Source of the DNA: Ottowia testudinis
Lineage (GTDB): Bacteria > Pseudomonadota > Gammaproteobacteria > Burkholderiales > Burkholderiaceae_C
Length of the DNA stretch: 64,000 nucleotides
Direction: 5' to 3'
NCBI RefSeq assembly: GCF_017498525.1
Contig: NZ_CP071796.1
Span: 1,736,001 to 1,800,000 of the forward strand
Shown here: positions 43,562 through 53,899 of the stretch, piece after piece
How positions within the stretch are numbered: the first letter of the stretch is position 1
How the letters are laid out: the number at the start of each line of letters is the position of its first letter
Translations under genes and position numbers: made by a program
The notes under the pieces: model-generated
The model's database searches: none
What the model saw: only the letters and a program-made list of their open reading frames with translations
What the model was told of the DNA's origin: nothing

Positions 43562-45793
43562 TCACGGAGGCGATCCCATCCTGGCCGCCCGCAGCACCGA
43601 CTGCGTGCGGCGCAGCCCCCGCAGCACGGCGTCCAGGTGCGCACGGTCTCGCACCGTGATCACGAAGCGCAGATCCAGTGCCTCTTGGCCGCCGTCCTCG
43701 CTCATGCCCAGGTGAATGATGTCGGCCTCGGCAGCAGCCAGGGCGGCGGCCACGCGCGCCAACACACCCTTGCCATTGACCACGGTGACGACCACCCCAA
43801 CCTCGAACGGGCGCACCGGTTCGTCGGCCCAGGCGACGGTGATGAAGCGCTCGGCATCCTTGTGCTGCAGCCGGCGCGCCACCGCGCACTCGTCGGTGTG
43901 CACCACCAGGCCCTCGCCGCGCCCAAGGTAGCCCAGCACGCCGTCGCCAGGAATGGGGCGGCAGCATGTGGCGTACTTGACGGAGATGTTCTCGGCGCCA
44001 TCGAGGATGACGGCGCCTTGCGACAGATTCTCGTGCGCGGTGTATCGCGCGTGGGTGAGCAGCAGCGCGTCGGGTTTCACGCCCTCGGCCGCCAGCAACG
44101 TGACCAGCCGTTTGGCGACCATGTTGGCGCTGCGCTTGCCCAGGCCAATGTCGGTCATCATCTCCTCGCGCGTGCGGTTGCCGGTGAAGCGCACGAGCTT
44201 TTCCCACAGCGGCTTGTCGGTGGGCTGCTCGCCGGGCAGCTGGCCCAGGCCTTCGGCGCGCAAGGCCTGCGCCAGCAGTTTTTCGCCCAGCTCGCGCGAT
44301 TCGTCCTGCGCCAGGCTTTTGAGATGGCTGCGGATCTTGCTGCGCGCGCGGCCGGTGCGCACAAAGCCCAGCCACGCCGGGTTGGGTGTGGAAACAGGGG
44401 CGGTGATGATTTCGATCACGTCGCCGTTGTGCAGCTCGCTGCGCAGCGGTACCTGTTCGCCGTTGACCTTGGCGCCCACGGCGTGATTGCCCACGTTGCT
44501 GTGGATAGCGTAGGCAAAATCGACCACCGTGGCGCCCTGCGGCAACGACAGGATCTGGCCCTTGGGCGTGAAGACGTACACCTCGTCGGGCACCAGGTCG
44601 ACGCGGATGTGTTCCCAGAACTCGGTGGCATCGCGTGTTTCGTTCTGGATGTCGAGCAGCGACTGCAGCCAGCGTGTGCCGAGTTCCTCGGGCGCGGTCT
44701 TGTCGCCGTTGCCAGCCTTGTACAGCCAGTGCGCGGCCACGCCGGATTCGGCCACCAGGTCCATCGCCTCGGTGCGGATCTGGAACTCGATGTTGATGCT
44801 GGCTGGGCCGACCAGCGTGGTGTGCAGCGACTGATAGCCGTTGACCTTGGGGATGGCGATGTAGTCCTTGAAGCGCCCGGGCACCGGCTTGTACAACTGG
44901 TGCAGCATGCCCAGCGCCGTATAGCAGCTGATGATGTTGGGCAGGATCACGCGCACGCCGTACAAGTCGTTCACCTGGGCGAAGGACAGGTGCTTTTCGT
45001 CCATCTTGCGGTAGATGGAATACAGCGTTTTTTCGCGTCCGACGATGTGAGCGTTCAGCCCGTTGTCGGCCAGCGCGGCGATGACGTCTTGCTGCACTTT
45101 TTGGATCAGGTCGCGCCGGCGCTGGCGCGCCTTGCTCACTGCCTTGGCCAGCACGCTGTAGCGCCAGGGCTGCAGGTGACGGAAGGCCAGATCCTGCAGT
45201 TCGCGGTAGGTCTCGTTCAGGCCCAGGCGGTGCGCGATGGGGGCGTAGATTTCCAGCGTCTCGGTGCTGATGCGGCCCCACTTGGTGCGCGGCATGTCGC
45301 CCATGGTGCGCATGTTGTGCAGCCGGTCCGCCAGCTTCACCAGGATGACGCGCACGTCGCGCGCCATGGCCAGCAGCATCTTTCGAAAGGATTCGGCCTG
45401 ACCCTCTTCGCGCGTGCCGAATTGCAGCTTGTCGAGCTTGGTGAGGCCATCGACCAGCTCCGCGACCGGCGCGCCGAACTGCTCCAGCAGGTCGGCCTTG
45501 GTCACGCCGCAGTCTTCCATGGCGTCGTGCAGCAGCGCCGCCATCAGGGCGTGCGCGTCGAGCTTCCATTCGGCGACCTGCGCCGCCACCGCGATAGGGT
45601 GGGTGATGTAGGGCTCGCCGCTGTGGCGCATCTGCCCCAGGTGCGCGGTGTCGGCAAACCGGTAGGCGCGGCGCACCAGGTCGACATCGGCCGGTGCCAG
45701 GTAGTCGAGCTTGGCCTCGAGCGCGGCAAAGCTGGCGGCGGCGGCGTTCGCGGCGGCCATCTGGCGCTCAAGGGCAGGCATGACGGATCCCAT
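43562..45793 (-). CDS. spoT: Bifunctional (p)ppGpp synthetase/hydrolase (RelA/SpoT homologue)
   Basis: A 743-residue Rsh enzyme that makes and degrades the stringent-response alarmone. Residues about 45-200 are the HD hydrolase (HPIAVAAQVAEWKLD, LLHDAMEDCG). The synthetase has YRKMDEKHLSFAQVNDLYG and KDYIAIPKVNGYQSLHTTL near 300-320. The TGS domain begins VFTPKGQILSLPQG near 403, and an ACT domain ends the protein. Downstream of gmk and rpoZ in the order common in proteobacteria. The hydrolase motif is intact, so it should be bifunctional. Confidence 0.96.
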   Translation of the reverse strand: MGSVMPALERQMAAANAAAASFAALEAKLDYLAPADVDLVRRAYRFADTAHLGQMRHSGEPYITHPIAVAAQVAEWKLDAHALMAALLHDAMEDCGVTKADLLEQFGAPVAELVDGLTKLDKLQFGTREEGQAESFRKMLLAMARDVRVILVKLADRLHNMRTMGDMPRTKWGRISTETLEIYAPIAHRLGLNETYRELQDLAFRHLQPWRYSVLAKAVSKARQRRRDLIQKVQQDVIAALADNGLNAHIVGREKTLYSIYRKMDEKHLSFAQVNDLYGVRVILPNIISCYTALGMLHQLYKPVPGRFKDYIAIPKVNGYQSLHTTLVGPASINIEFQIRTEAMDLVAESGVAAHWLYKAGNGDKTAPEELGTRWLQSLLDIQNETRDATEFWEHIRVDLVPDEVYVFTPKGQILSLPQGATVVDFAYAIHSNVGNHAVGAKVNGEQVPLRSELHNGDVIEIITAPVSTPNPAWLGFVRTGRARSKIRSHLKSLAQDESRELGEKLLAQALRAEGLGQLPGEQPTDKPLWEKLVRFTGNRTREEMMTDIGLGKRSANMVAKRLVTLLAAEGVKPDALLLTHARYTAHENLSQGAVILDGAENISVKYATCCRPIPGDGVLGYLGRGEGLVVHTDECAVARRLQHKDAERFITVAWADEPVRPFEVGVVVTVVNGKGVLARVAAALAAAEADIIHLGMSEDGGQEALDLRFVITVRDRAHLDAVLRGLRRTQSVLRAARMGSPP

Positions 45794-45836
45794 GCCGATA
45801 ATTTAACCGGGGTGACGCAAATTTGTGCAATGCGCA

Positions 45837-45862
45837 ACAAAAAGGCGCCCCGTTGGGGCGCC
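45837..45862 (-). terminator. Rho-independent terminator after rpoZ
   Basis: A perfect stem GGCGCCCC/GGGGCGCC with a three-base loop (45844-45862), followed on the minus strand by TTTTTGTT. It lies between rpoZ and spoT and would separate or attenuate their transcription. Confidence 0.85.
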
Positions 45863-45913
45863 TGTGGCAACGCGCGAGCGGTGGCGCCGTGCGCTGGACG
45901 TGATGGAGCGTGC

Positions 45914-46114
45914 TCAGGGCACCTTCTTCAGCATCTCGATGCCGACCTTGCCTGCGGCGATTTCGCGCAGCGCGGTCACGCCGGGCTTGTTGCGCGTCTC
46001 GATCTTGGGCGTGTGGCCCTGGCTGAGCATGCGGGCGCGGTAAGTCGCAGCCAGCACCAGCTGGAAGCGGTTGGGGATTTGCTCAAGACAGTCTTCGACG
46101 GTGATGCGGGCCAT
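45914..46114 (-). CDS. rpoZ: RNA polymerase omega subunit
   Basis: A 66-residue omega subunit, [23 protein letters not shown] followed by [11 protein letters not shown]. It assists assembly of RNA polymerase and in proteobacteria forms part of the ppGpp site, consistent with spoT downstream. It lies 29 bases after the gmk stop. Confidence 0.97.
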   Translation of the reverse strand: MARITVEDCLEQIPNRFQLVLAATYRARMLSQGHTPKIETRNKPGVTALREIAAGKVGIEMLKKVP

Positions 46115-46143
46115 GATGCGGTTCGGTGTGGGTGGAGGGGAGA

Positions 46144-46764
46144 TCAGGCGATGCCAAGCGCCTGGAAGGTGTCGGTGCGGGCGCTTTTCTGGGCGATGTA
46201 CTTCAGGCGCTGGGCGTGAACAATAGCTTTCAGATCGAAAAGCGCGCGTTCAAATATCTCATTGATTATAACGAAGTCGAAATATTGGGCCTGGGCCAGT
46301 TCCTCGCGCGCATTGGCCAGGCGCAGCTCGATCACCTCGGGCGCGTCTTCGCCGCGGCGCAGCAGGCGGGCGCGAAGCTCGTCCCAGCTGGGCGGCAGCA
46401 CGAAAACCAGGATGGCGTCGGGAAAAAGCTTTTGAATCTGCAGCGCGCCTTGCCAGTCGATCTCGAGCACCACGTCGCCGCCGCTGCGCATTCGCGCTTC
46501 AATGGCTTGGCGCGAGGTGCCATAGCGATTGCCGTGCACCAGCGCCCATTCGAGAAAATCACCGGCGGCGACTTTGGCGTCGAACGCTTGATCGTCAATG
46601 AAAAAATATTCGCGGCCGTCCTTTTCTTGTCCGCGCGGTGCGCGCGTGGTGTGCGAAATGGACGGCGCCACGCCGGCATCCACTTCCAGCAAGGCATTGA
46701 CGAGGCTGGATTTGCCCGAGCCGCTGGGGGCGGCGACGACGAATAGATTTCCGGGATGATGCAT
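46144..46764 (-). CDS. gmk: Guanylate kinase
   Basis: A 206-residue enzyme converting GMP to GDP. The P-loop is PSGSGKS (residues 13-19), [22 protein letters not shown] follows, and [11 protein letters not shown] near 97 is typical. ATG 46764 is chosen because [15 protein letters not shown] is the usual length; a PR-1 half copy lies just upstream in the untranslated region. Confidence 0.96.
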   Translation of the reverse strand: MHHPGNLFVVAAPSGSGKSSLVNALLEVDAGVAPSISHTTRAPRGQEKDGREYFFIDDQAFDAKVAAGDFLEWALVHGNRYGTSRQAIEARMRSGGDVVLEIDWQGALQIQKLFPDAILVFVLPPSWDELRARLLRRGEDAPEVIELRLANAREELAQAQYFDFVIINEIFERALFDLKAIVHAQRLKYIAQKSARTDTFQALGIA

Positions 46765-46768
46765 ACCG

Positions 46769-46798
46769 AATAAGCGCGGGCAGCTATGATTTTTGAAG
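46769..46798 (-). repeat. PR-1 half copy upstream of gmk
   Basis: Only TAAGCGCGGGCAGCTATGAT remains of the element. Confidence 0.65.
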
Positions 46799-46825
46799 TG
46801 GCCAGGCCACTGGTTGCGGCGGATT

Positions 46826-47446
46826 TTAGCGGGCGCGCTTGAACACCAGCAGCAGATTGTTGGCCGGCAGCGCATGGCGCTCGGACAGCGCCAAACCGGC
46901 GGCTTGCGCTTCGCGCGCCACCTCGTTCAGCGCCCGCAGGCCCCAAGCCGCGTCGCGCCGGCGCAGGTCGGCGTCGAAAGCCAGGTTGCTGGGTGCCGTG
47001 GGGACGCTGGCCTCGATGAAGGGCCCGTAAACGATCAGCTGCCCATCAGGCGCCAGGTGCCGTGCGGCGCCTTGCATCAGGCCGCCGCAGCAGGCCCAGG
47101 GGCTGATATGCAGCAGGTTGGCCGCGTAGATCAGGTCGAACGGCTCGGCAAACGGCTCGCCACCGGACGGCCAACGGGCGTCGCGCACGTCGAGCCGGCG
47201 CGCTGGCGCCACGTTGCGGGCACCGGCTTGCGCGGCCCAGCCACGGATGGCGTCGAAGCCCGCGTCGCCCTGATCGCTCGGTTGCCATTGCCAGCCGGGC
47301 AGGGCGGCGGCAAAGTGCGCGGCGTGCTGGCCGGTGCCGCTGGCGATCTCCAGTGCCCGGCCACGGGCGTTCAGTAAAGTCCGCAGCATGTCCAGGATCG
47401 GGCCTTGGTTGCGCTCGGCGGCGGGGCTGTGCGGCAGCGGTGTCAT
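46826..47446 (-). CDS. DUF938 family SAM-dependent methyltransferase
   Basis: A 206-residue methyltransferase-like protein. The start [19 protein letters not shown] and the motif [19 protein letters not shown] (about 33-51) are typical of DUF938, as is [26 protein letters not shown] 47446 gives the family start; the open frame continues 15 codons upstream into a PR-1 copy. Substrate unknown. Confidence 0.88.
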   Translation of the reverse strand: MTPLPHSPAAERNQGPILDMLRTLLNARGRALEIASGTGQHAAHFAAALPGWQWQPSDQGDAGFDAIRGWAAQAGARNVAPARRLDVRDARWPSGGEPFAEPFDLIYAANLLHISPWACCGGLMQGAARHLAPDGQLIVYGPFIEASVPTAPSNLAFDADLRRRDAAWGLRALNEVAREAQAAGLALSERHALPANNLLLVFKRAR

Positions 47447-47465
47447 GTCAAGGGGTTTAAGTAAT

Positions 47466-47518
47466 TTTGGCCTCTGGCGCTTGACTAGCAAGCGCGAGCA
47501 GCTATGAATTCAATAGTA
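47466..47518 (-). repeat. PR-1 palindrome
   Basis: CCTCTGGCGCTTG-ACTAG-CAAGCGCGAG then CAGCTATGAATTCAATAG. Full copy between two minus-strand genes. Confidence 0.85.
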
Positions 47519-47629
47519 TTTTCGTTCGGCGGCAACGCCCGGGCGAGCGGGCGCTTGATGCATCGCCTGCCGCGGAGCCGCAACGCGGTGGCGCATCGCC
47601 AGCGAGCGCGGCGCGCTGGCGCGCCCACG

Positions 47630-48661
47630 TCATGCGGCGGCTGGCCCGGTGGTGACGCTGGCCTGGCGCACCTGCGCCGCGATGTCGAGCGAGCGCAGGC
47701 GCAGTGCGGGGTCGTAGATGTCGCAGGTGAACATCATCTCGTCGCAGCCGGTCTGGGCGGCCAGCGCCTGCAGGCCCTGGCGCACGGTGTCGGGCGCGCC
47801 AATCACGGCGCAGGCCAGAAAGTCGGCGATGCCGGCTTTTTCCTGCGGCGACAGACGTTGCAGAAAGCCTGGTTTGGGCGGCGCCAGCAGGCCGCGCGCG
47901 CCGCGCAGAATGCCCAGCACACGCTCGAAGATGCTGCCGGCCAGGTGCGTGGCCTCTTCGTCCGTCGGTGCGGCCACGAGCGGCACGCCGATCATCAGGT
48001 GCGGCTTTTCGCACTGCGCCGATGGCTTGAAGCCGCGCCGGTATACCTCGATGGCCTGCAGCAGCATGGCCGGCGCGAAGTGCGAGGCAAACGCATAGGG
48101 CAGGCCGCGCTCGGCCGCCAGCTGCGCGCTGAACAGGCTGGAGCCCAGCAGCCAGATCGGCACCTGGGTGCCGGCGCCGGGGTTGGCGATCAGCTTCTGG
48201 CCGGGCTGCGGCACGTCCAGCAGGCGCTGCAACTCGGCCACGTCGCGCGGAAAGTCGTCCACCGTCTCGACGCGGTCGCGCCGCAGCGCGCGCATCGTCA
48301 TCGGGTCGGTGCCGGGGGCGCGGCCCAAGCCCAGGTCGATGCGGCCGGGGTACAGCTCGGCCAGCGTGCCGAAGCTTTCGGCCACGGTCAGTGGCGGGTG
48401 GTTGGGCAGCATCACGCCGCCCGAGCCGACGCGGATGGTGTGCGTGCCGCCCGCGATGTGGCCGACCAGCACCGCCGTGGCCGAGCTGGCGATGCCGGCC
48501 ATGTTGTGGTGCTCGGCCAGCCAGTAGCGCGTGAAACCCAGGCGTTCGGCGTGCTGCGCGGTCTGCAGCGAAACCGCCAGCGCATCGGCCACGCTGCGCC
48601 CTTCGCGCACGGGCACCAGATCGAGCATGGAGAAGGCGATGTCTTTCAAGGCTTTCGTCAT
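47630..48661 (-). CDS. LLM-class flavin-dependent oxidoreductase (luciferase-like)
   Basis: A 343-residue bacterial luciferase-like monooxygenase. Diagnostic segments are [22 protein letters not shown] near residues 42-63 and [22 protein letters not shown] near 110-131. This is the YhbW-type subgroup whose substrate is unknown. ATG 48661 gives the common start ([18 protein letters not shown]). It is divergent from the deacylase gene with only about 95 bases between them. Confidence 0.9.
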   Translation of the reverse strand: MTKALKDIAFSMLDLVPVREGRSVADALAVSLQTAQHAERLGFTRYWLAEHHNMAGIASSATAVLVGHIAGGTHTIRVGSGGVMLPNHPPLTVAESFGTLAELYPGRIDLGLGRAPGTDPMTMRALRRDRVETVDDFPRDVAELQRLLDVPQPGQKLIANPGAGTQVPIWLLGSSLFSAQLAAERGLPYAFASHFAPAMLLQAIEVYRRGFKPSAQCEKPHLMIGVPLVAAPTDEEATHLAGSIFERVLGILRGARGLLAPPKPGFLQRLSPQEKAGIADFLACAVIGAPDTVRQGLQALAAQTGCDEMMFTCDIYDPALRLRSLDIAAQVRQASVTTGPAAA

Positions 48662-48755
48662 GGGCCTATTGTGCGGCGCCGCGCGCGCAGGCGCGCCGGC
48701 TTGGCGGCGGCCGATAAGATCGGCACCGCCTGTTTCAGCCGCTAACCGACTATCC

Positions 48756-49706
48756 ATGAGCCCTCCCGTCCTTGAAGTGCTGCCGCGCGATCTGTCGGCC
48801 TACCGCGCCGGCAACACCGGCACACCCTATGTGCACCGCTTCGATTCCGGCCGGCCGGGGCCGCACGTGCTGATCAATGCGTTGACGCACGGCAACGAGA
48901 TCTGCGGCATGGTGGCGGCCACGCATCTGCTCGACAACGATGTGCGGCCGCGCATCGGCACGCTGACGGTGAGCTTCGCGCACGTCGAGGCTTACGGGGC
49001 CTTCAACCAAGATGCGCCGTTTGCCAACCGTCAGCTGGTGCACAACCTCAACCGCATCTGGTCGGACGAATGGCTGAACGGCGCCGAAGACAGCCCCGAG
49101 CTGCGCCGCGCGCGCGAGCTGCGGCCGGTGGTGGCGGCGGCCGACCACATCCTGGACATTCACTCCACCAGTCAACCAGTGGCGCCGTTCTGGGTGTACC
49201 CCGGCTTTGCGCGCAACGCGCGCGCGGCGCTGGCGCTGGGTGCGCTGGGCCGGGTCGGCACGCACCTGGTCATGCCCAGCGGGCTGGGCAGCGGCACGCC
49301 GCTGATCCAGCACGGCCGCCACGGGCGCGCCGAGGGCGATGCCGGTGCGGCGCTGGTGGTGGAATGCGGGCAGCATTTTCTGCGCGCGTCGGCCGATCTG
49401 GCGACGGCGGTGGCGCTGGATTTTCTGGCGCATTTCGGCCTGATCGAGCGGCCGGTGCGCGCGGCGGCACCCGCGTCCCAGCGCCGCTTCCAACTGCTGC
49501 AGACCTGCATGGTGCGCACGCCCGAATTCCGCTTCGCGCGGCCGCTGATCGGTTTCGAAACCTTTGCGCGGGGCGAGTTGATCGCCACCGACGGCGACGC
49601 GGGCGAGATCCGCGCGCCGTGCGACGATTGCACCGTGCTCATGCCCACGCGCGAGCCGATGGTCGGGCGCGAGGCGATGTATCTGACGCGGCCGATGCCG
49701 GATTGA
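48756..49706 (+). CDS. Succinylglutamate desuccinylase/aspartoacylase family protein
   Basis: A 316-residue zinc carboxypeptidase-like protein (M14 fold, AstE/AspA branch). Zinc ligands are predicted at His45 and Glu48 (THGNEICG) and the His in ILDIHSTSQ near 131; the catalytic Glu is probably in VVECGQHF near 205. The family deacylates N-acyl amino acids. A link to the amino-acid catabolic genes at 34-41 kb is possible but they are 7 kb away. Confidence 0.85.
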   Translation: MSPPVLEVLPRDLSAYRAGNTGTPYVHRFDSGRPGPHVLINALTHGNEICGMVAATHLLDNDVRPRIGTLTVSFAHVEAYGAFNQDAPFANRQLVHNLNRIWSDEWLNGAEDSPELRRARELRPVVAAADHILDIHSTSQPVAPFWVYPGFARNARAALALGALGRVGTHLVMPSGLGSGTPLIQHGRHGRAEGDAGAALVVECGQHFLRASADLATAVALDFLAHFGLIERPVRAAAPASQRRFQLLQTCMVRTPEFRFARPLIGFETFARGELIATDGDAGEIRAPCDDCTVLMPTREPMVGREAMYLTRPMPD

Positions 49707-49713
49707 ATGCAAA

Positions 49714-49768
49714 AATGGCCGCCAGCGCTTGCTGAATAAGCGCGGGAAGCTCTAAAAAATATAGCAGC
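49714..49768 (-). repeat. PR-1 palindrome
   Basis: GGCCGCCAGCGCTTGCTGAA, TAAGCGCGGGAAGCTCTA, ATATAGCAG. It ends 11 bases before the next start. Confidence 0.8.
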
Positions 49769-49778
49769 CGGAGTTGTC

Positions 49779-50198
49779 ATGTCCACCGTTGCCCAGGCCG
49801 ATCCGACCCCGCTTGACGCGCGCGTGCGCGCCGTCTTCGACGACATTCGCGCCACCCGGGGCTCGGACTTCATCAACAACTTTTGGCGCTGCCTGGCCTT
49901 TGACGCCGATCTGCTCGAAGCCACCTGGGCCGAGGTCAAGCAGGTGATGGCCACGCCCTCGGCGCTCGACCCGCTGACCAAGGAGATGATCTACATCGCG
50001 GTTTCGGTGGCCAACGGCTGCGGCTACTGCGTGCATTCGCACAGCGCCGCCGCGCGCGCCAAGGGCATGAGCGCGGCGCAGCACGCCGAGCTGCTGTCCA
50101 TCGTCGGCCTAGCCGGCAAGACCAACCACCTGGTGACCGCGCTGCAGGTTCCGGTCGATCCGGTTTTCGATGCCGGCACACCGGTTCGGCAAAGTTGA
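49779..50198 (+). CDS. Carboxymuconolactone decarboxylase/AhpD-like protein
   Basis: A 139-residue AhpD-like protein with the redox motif CGYCVHSH (Cys81, Cys84, His88). Such proteins are small peroxidases or thiol-dependent disulfide reductases rather than true decarboxylases. A PR-1 copy occupies the 5' leader. Confidence 0.88.
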   Translation: MSTVAQADPTPLDARVRAVFDDIRATRGSDFINNFWRCLAFDADLLEATWAEVKQVMATPSALDPLTKEMIYIAVSVANGCGYCVHSHSAAARAKGMSAAQHAELLSIVGLAGKTNHLVTALQVPVDPVFDAGTPVRQS

Positions 50199-50332
50199 CA
50201 TAGTTGACTCTTTTGAACTCGCGACGATCGGCGCTGCCATGAACCCGGTCTTGTCGCGCTGTAAAGTCTGGTTCCAGCGCATGCAGTCTCGCCTGACCGC
50301 TTAGCCGTGCGATTTGTAGCGCTTTTGTATCC

Positions 50333-52984
50333 ATGCAAGCCACCAGTACTCAAAGCCCCTTGATCAAACGAGCGCGGCAGGAAGCGGTGTTCCTGTCCTC
50401 GTCGCTGATTGACCGTTGTGCCGAAGCAGCGGTGGCGGCGCTTGAAGGCGCCGAACGCAGCGCCAAATCGGTCGCGTTGCGCTTGCAATTGGGCGAGGCG
50501 ATGGCGGCGCTGACCAAGCGGCGTCCGCAGCTGCGGGCCGACTTTCCGGGCCAGGTCGATCAGGCCGTTGCCCAGGCGCTGCTTGCTGCCCGCGACGCAC
50601 CCGTGGTGGGCGCGCGCGGACCGATCGCCGACGATGAGCTGTCGCTGGTCGAAGACGCCGAGGTGGCCCGTTTCGTCGAAGCTTCGCGCCTGCAGCAGAC
50701 CGTGATGCCGGTGGTCGAGCAGCCCTTGTCGCTGCTCGATTCACTCATCAGTTCGGCGCTGGGCCTGCCGGTGGTGCGGGCCGAACTCAACCCGCTGCGC
50801 CCCGAGGTGATGTGCGGCGCCTTGCTGCAGCTGATCGACCGCCAGCCCGAAGACCCTGAACTGCGCGCCCACTGGGCCCGCCACATGGCGCGGCCGTTTG
50901 CCGAAGGGCTGCGTCAGCTGTACGAGTCGATCGCCCAGCTGCTGGAGGACCAGGGCGTCGAGGAGGCGCGCTACCGCCTGAAGCTGACCGAGGGCGGTGC
51001 GCCGCCGCCGCGTGCGGGGCAGGCTGTCAAGAACGAGCGCGCGGCCGGCGGCGGTGGCTCGGGCGCGGGGGGGGCCGGCGAGGGCGCCGCCTTGCCATCC
51101 GACGCCGATGCGGCGCGCCAGCGCCGGGCGCAGTTCCCGCGCATGAGCGATCTGGCGCAGGCGCAGCCCGCCGTGCCGCGCGCGCTGATGCACGACTTTT
51201 TGTACCGCCCGCAATGGCTGGCGGAACACGACGAGCCGCTGCCCCCCAACTATTACGAAGCCGTGCAGGCCCAGGCCCAGCGCATGGCGGCTGACCCCGC
51301 GCCGCAGTACGACGCCGCCGCGGCGGCGCGCACGCGCGCACTCGCCAAGGCGCAGAGCGTGGTCGAGCGCCCGGTGCGCGAGGTGGCGCCCGACACGCCG
51401 CTGGCGCCCGAGCAATGGGGCGAAGCCGCCTCGCCTCAGGCGCGCGCGCAGACCCTCATGCAGTTGAAGGCGCAGGCCGGCAAGATCAGCCAGGTGCTGG
51501 GTCTGGACGCCGTGCGCACGCTGGTCGGGCAGGTCGCGGGCGACGCACGCATGCTGGCGCCGGTGCGCGAGGCCTTCGTCGCCATGGAGCCGGCGCTGCT
51601 GCGCATGGCCATGGCCGATCCGCGCTTCTTTGGCGACGACCACCATCCCGCGCGGCGCCTGATCGAAGGCGTGGCGCAGCGCAGCTTCAATTACAACGAC
51701 GAATTCGCGGCCGATTTCGAGCAATTCATGGCGCCCGTGCGCCAGGTGGTGCGCGAACTCAACGCGCAGCCCGAAGCGCGCGCCGAGAGCTTTGCCACGC
51801 ACCTGCAGACGCTTGAAGCCGACTGGAAGCGCCAGGACAGCGACGACCAGCAGTCGCGCGACGACGGCCTGCGCTCGATGCACTTCGCGCAAGAGCGCCA
51901 AGCGCTGGCCGACAAGATCGCGTGGGAATTCAGCCTGCGCTCTGACTTGGATCGCGTGCCCGCCGTGGTGGCCGATTTTTTATTCAAGGATTGGTCGCTG
52001 GTCATCGCCCACGCGCAACTCACCGACGAGCGCGGCCAGCTCGACCCGGGCGGCTACCTGGCGGTGGTGACCGACCTGCTGTGGAGCGTCAAGCGCGAAG
52101 CCGCGCTGAAGGCGCCCGCGCGGCTGTTCGAGGTGGTGCCGCGCCTCGTGCAAACGCTGCGCCGTGGGCTGCAGATGCTGGGCAAGGAGCCGCACGAGAC
52201 CGATACCTTCTTCGATGCGCTGATGCGCTACCACCACCCGGTGTTGCGCCTGCGCCGCGTGCGCAGCGCGATCGACGCCGAAGCTTCGGGCTTCTCGCGG
52301 CTGGGCGACGAGTCCAGCCTGCTGCCGCTGGAGACCGATCCGCTGCCTCTGGAGCGCCCGCAGCCACGCGCTGCCGATCAACCCTGGCTCGGCCGCCACG
52401 AGCTGGCGGCCGCGGGGTTCGAAGACCTGGCCGAAGGCGAATCCGAACATGGGCCGCTGACCGGCGCCGCCCCGTTGGGCGACGATGTGTCCGCCCACGG
52501 TGGCCTTCACACCGGCCCGGCGCCGGTGGAGACGGGCGCGGATTTCGCCGCCACCGGGCCGCGGGACGCCGCCGTGGCGCCGGCCCCGGCCACTGCCGGC
52601 TTCGTGCCGCTTGATCTGCCGCCGGCCAACGCCGCGCCGGCACCCGCCGCGGCCGCTCCCGCGCCGGCCCAGACCGCCGAGGCGCCAGAAGACGTCGAAG
52701 CCCGCACGCGCGCGCAACTGGCGCGCCTGCGCACCGGCGACTGGGTCGATCTGAAAGTGCGTGGGCACTGGCGGCGCGCGCAGCTCGACTGGACCAGCGA
52801 CAACGGCGCCCTGTTCATGTTCATCAGCCGGGGAGGGCGGCCGCACAGCATGACGCGGCGCACGTGCGAAAAGCTGATCCGCACGCGCCAGCTGCGCCCG
52901 GTCGACGCCAGCGCGGTGGTTGACAAGGCCTTGCGCCAGTTGGGCGACGCGGCGCGCACTGAACGCGAGCCCGCGCGGGCCTGA
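50333..52984 (+). CDS. DUF1631 domain-containing protein
   Basis: An 883-residue protein matching the DUF1631 family of Beta- and Gammaproteobacteria. The N-terminal SSLIDRCAEAAVAALEGAERSAKS and the C-terminal TGDWVDLKVRGHWRRAQLDW, resembling a PilZ-like beta-barrel, are recognisable; between them lies a long Ala/Pro-rich stretch (about 735-790). No membrane helix or signal. Function unknown; a c-di-GMP link through the C-terminal barrel is speculation. A 134-base gap precedes it. Confidence 0.82.
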   Translation: MQATSTQSPLIKRARQEAVFLSSSLIDRCAEAAVAALEGAERSAKSVALRLQLGEAMAALTKRRPQLRADFPGQVDQAVAQALLAARDAPVVGARGPIADDELSLVEDAEVARFVEASRLQQTVMPVVEQPLSLLDSLISSALGLPVVRAELNPLRPEVMCGALLQLIDRQPEDPELRAHWARHMARPFAEGLRQLYESIAQLLEDQGVEEARYRLKLTEGGAPPPRAGQAVKNERAAGGGGSGAGGAGEGAALPSDADAARQRRAQFPRMSDLAQAQPAVPRALMHDFLYRPQWLAEHDEPLPPNYYEAVQAQAQRMAADPAPQYDAAAAARTRALAKAQSVVERPVREVAPDTPLAPEQWGEAASPQARAQTLMQLKAQAGKISQVLGLDAVRTLVGQVAGDARMLAPVREAFVAMEPALLRMAMADPRFFGDDHHPARRLIEGVAQRSFNYNDEFAADFEQFMAPVRQVVRELNAQPEARAESFATHLQTLEADWKRQDSDDQQSRDDGLRSMHFAQERQALADKIAWEFSLRSDLDRVPAVVADFLFKDWSLVIAHAQLTDERGQLDPGGYLAVVTDLLWSVKREAALKAPARLFEVVPRLVQTLRRGLQMLGKEPHETDTFFDALMRYHHPVLRLRRVRSAIDAEASGFSRLGDESSLLPLETDPLPLERPQPRAADQPWLGRHELAAAGFEDLAEGESEHGPLTGAAPLGDDVSAHGGLHTGPAPVETGADFAATGPRDAAVAPAPATAGFVPLDLPPANAAPAPAAAAPAPAQTAEAPEDVEARTRAQLARLRTGDWVDLKVRGHWRRAQLDWTSDNGALFMFISRGGRPHSMTRRTCEKLIRTRQLRPVDASAVVDKALRQLGDAARTEREPARA

Positions 52985-52989
52985 TCGAC

Positions 52990-53050
52990 CTAAATGCTAC
53001 TGTTTTGGTAGCTTCTAGCGCTTGATGGGCAAGCGCTAGCGTCCATTTTC
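52990..53050 (+). repeat. PR-1 palindrome
   Basis: Full copy: TAAATGCTACTGTTTTGGTA, GCTTCTAGCGCTTGATGGG, CAAGCGCTAGCGTCCATTTT. It begins six bases after the DUF1631 stop. Confidence 0.88.
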
Positions 53051-53092
53051 TCCCTGACATCAATGAGTCTCTCAGGGGCGCTACCATGCGGC

Positions 53093-53767
53093 ATGACTTC
53101 CGCTCCCCCCACCCTTGAAATGGAAACCGGCGCCGACCCGCGCGCCAGCATCATCATCTTGCACGGCCTGGGCGCCGACGGCAGCGACTTCGCGCCGTTT
53201 GTTCAGGAAATCGATTTGGCCGCCGCTGGCCCGGTGCGGTGGCTGTTTCCCAACGCGCCGCAAATCCCGGTCACCATCAACGGCGGCTGCGTCATGCCGG
53301 CGTGGTACGACATCACCGCCGACCGTCGCCAGGAGGACGAAGCCGGCTTGCGGCGCTCGCAGGCATCGATCGGCGCGCTGCTGGCGCGCGAGCAGGCGCG
53401 CGGCGTGCCTGCTGAGCGCATCGTGCTGGGCGGCTTCTCGCAAGGCTGCGCCATGGCGCTGCTGACCGGCCTGCGCTACCCGGAGCGCCTGGCCGGCATC
53501 GTCGGCATGAGCGGCTATTTGCCGTTGGCCGGAAAACTTGCCGCCGAGCGCAGCAGCGCCAACCGGGATGTACCGATCTTCCTGGCCCATGGCACGCAGG
53601 ACGAGATGGTCGCGCTGCCGCGTGCCATCGCCTCGCGCGATGCGTTGGCGGCGCTGGACTATCCGCTCGAGTGGCACGACTACCCGATGGGCCATTCGGT
53701 GTGCGCACCAGAGGTGCAAGACCTGCGGCGCTGGTTGCTTCGCGCACTGGCCGCTAAGGCGCAATAA
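53093..53767 (+). CDS. Carboxylesterase/phospholipase family (alpha/beta hydrolase)
   Basis: A 224-residue esterase of the EstB/acyl-protein thioesterase-like family. The motif ILHGLGADGSDFAP (near 21-34) and the nucleophile GGFSQGCAMA (Ser116) are clear, as are the Asp in AHGTQDEMV and the His in YPMGHSVC. ATG 53093 is preferred over an upstream in-frame ATG at 53063. Confidence 0.92.
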   Translation: MTSAPPTLEMETGADPRASIIILHGLGADGSDFAPFVQEIDLAAAGPVRWLFPNAPQIPVTINGGCVMPAWYDITADRRQEDEAGLRRSQASIGALLAREQARGVPAERIVLGGFSQGCAMALLTGLRYPERLAGIVGMSGYLPLAGKLAAERSSANRDVPIFLAHGTQDEMVALPRAIASRDALAALDYPLEWHDYPMGHSVCAPEVQDLRRWLLRALAAKAQ

Positions 53768-53899
53768 GCCGACAGCGCGCACTGGGAAATCGTCAAGCGC
53801 TGTCGATTTCGGAGTGAGCGGGTGCTGGCTGGCGGCGGCCCACGCGAGGCGCTCGCGTCCGACAGACGGCTCGGACCGAAGCGTCGATGATGGGCGCCC

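Noticed and set aside
43637-46219. An 860-codon plus-strand frame across spoT, rpoZ and part of gmk.
   Set aside because: It covers three firmly identified minus-strand genes and has no domain-like sequence; it is a shadow of strong codon bias.
53768-53899. A possible further PR-3 copy before the ABC exporter.
   Set aside because: Words such as GGCGCTCGCGTCC recall PR-3 composition, but no terminal repeat or interior block aligns.
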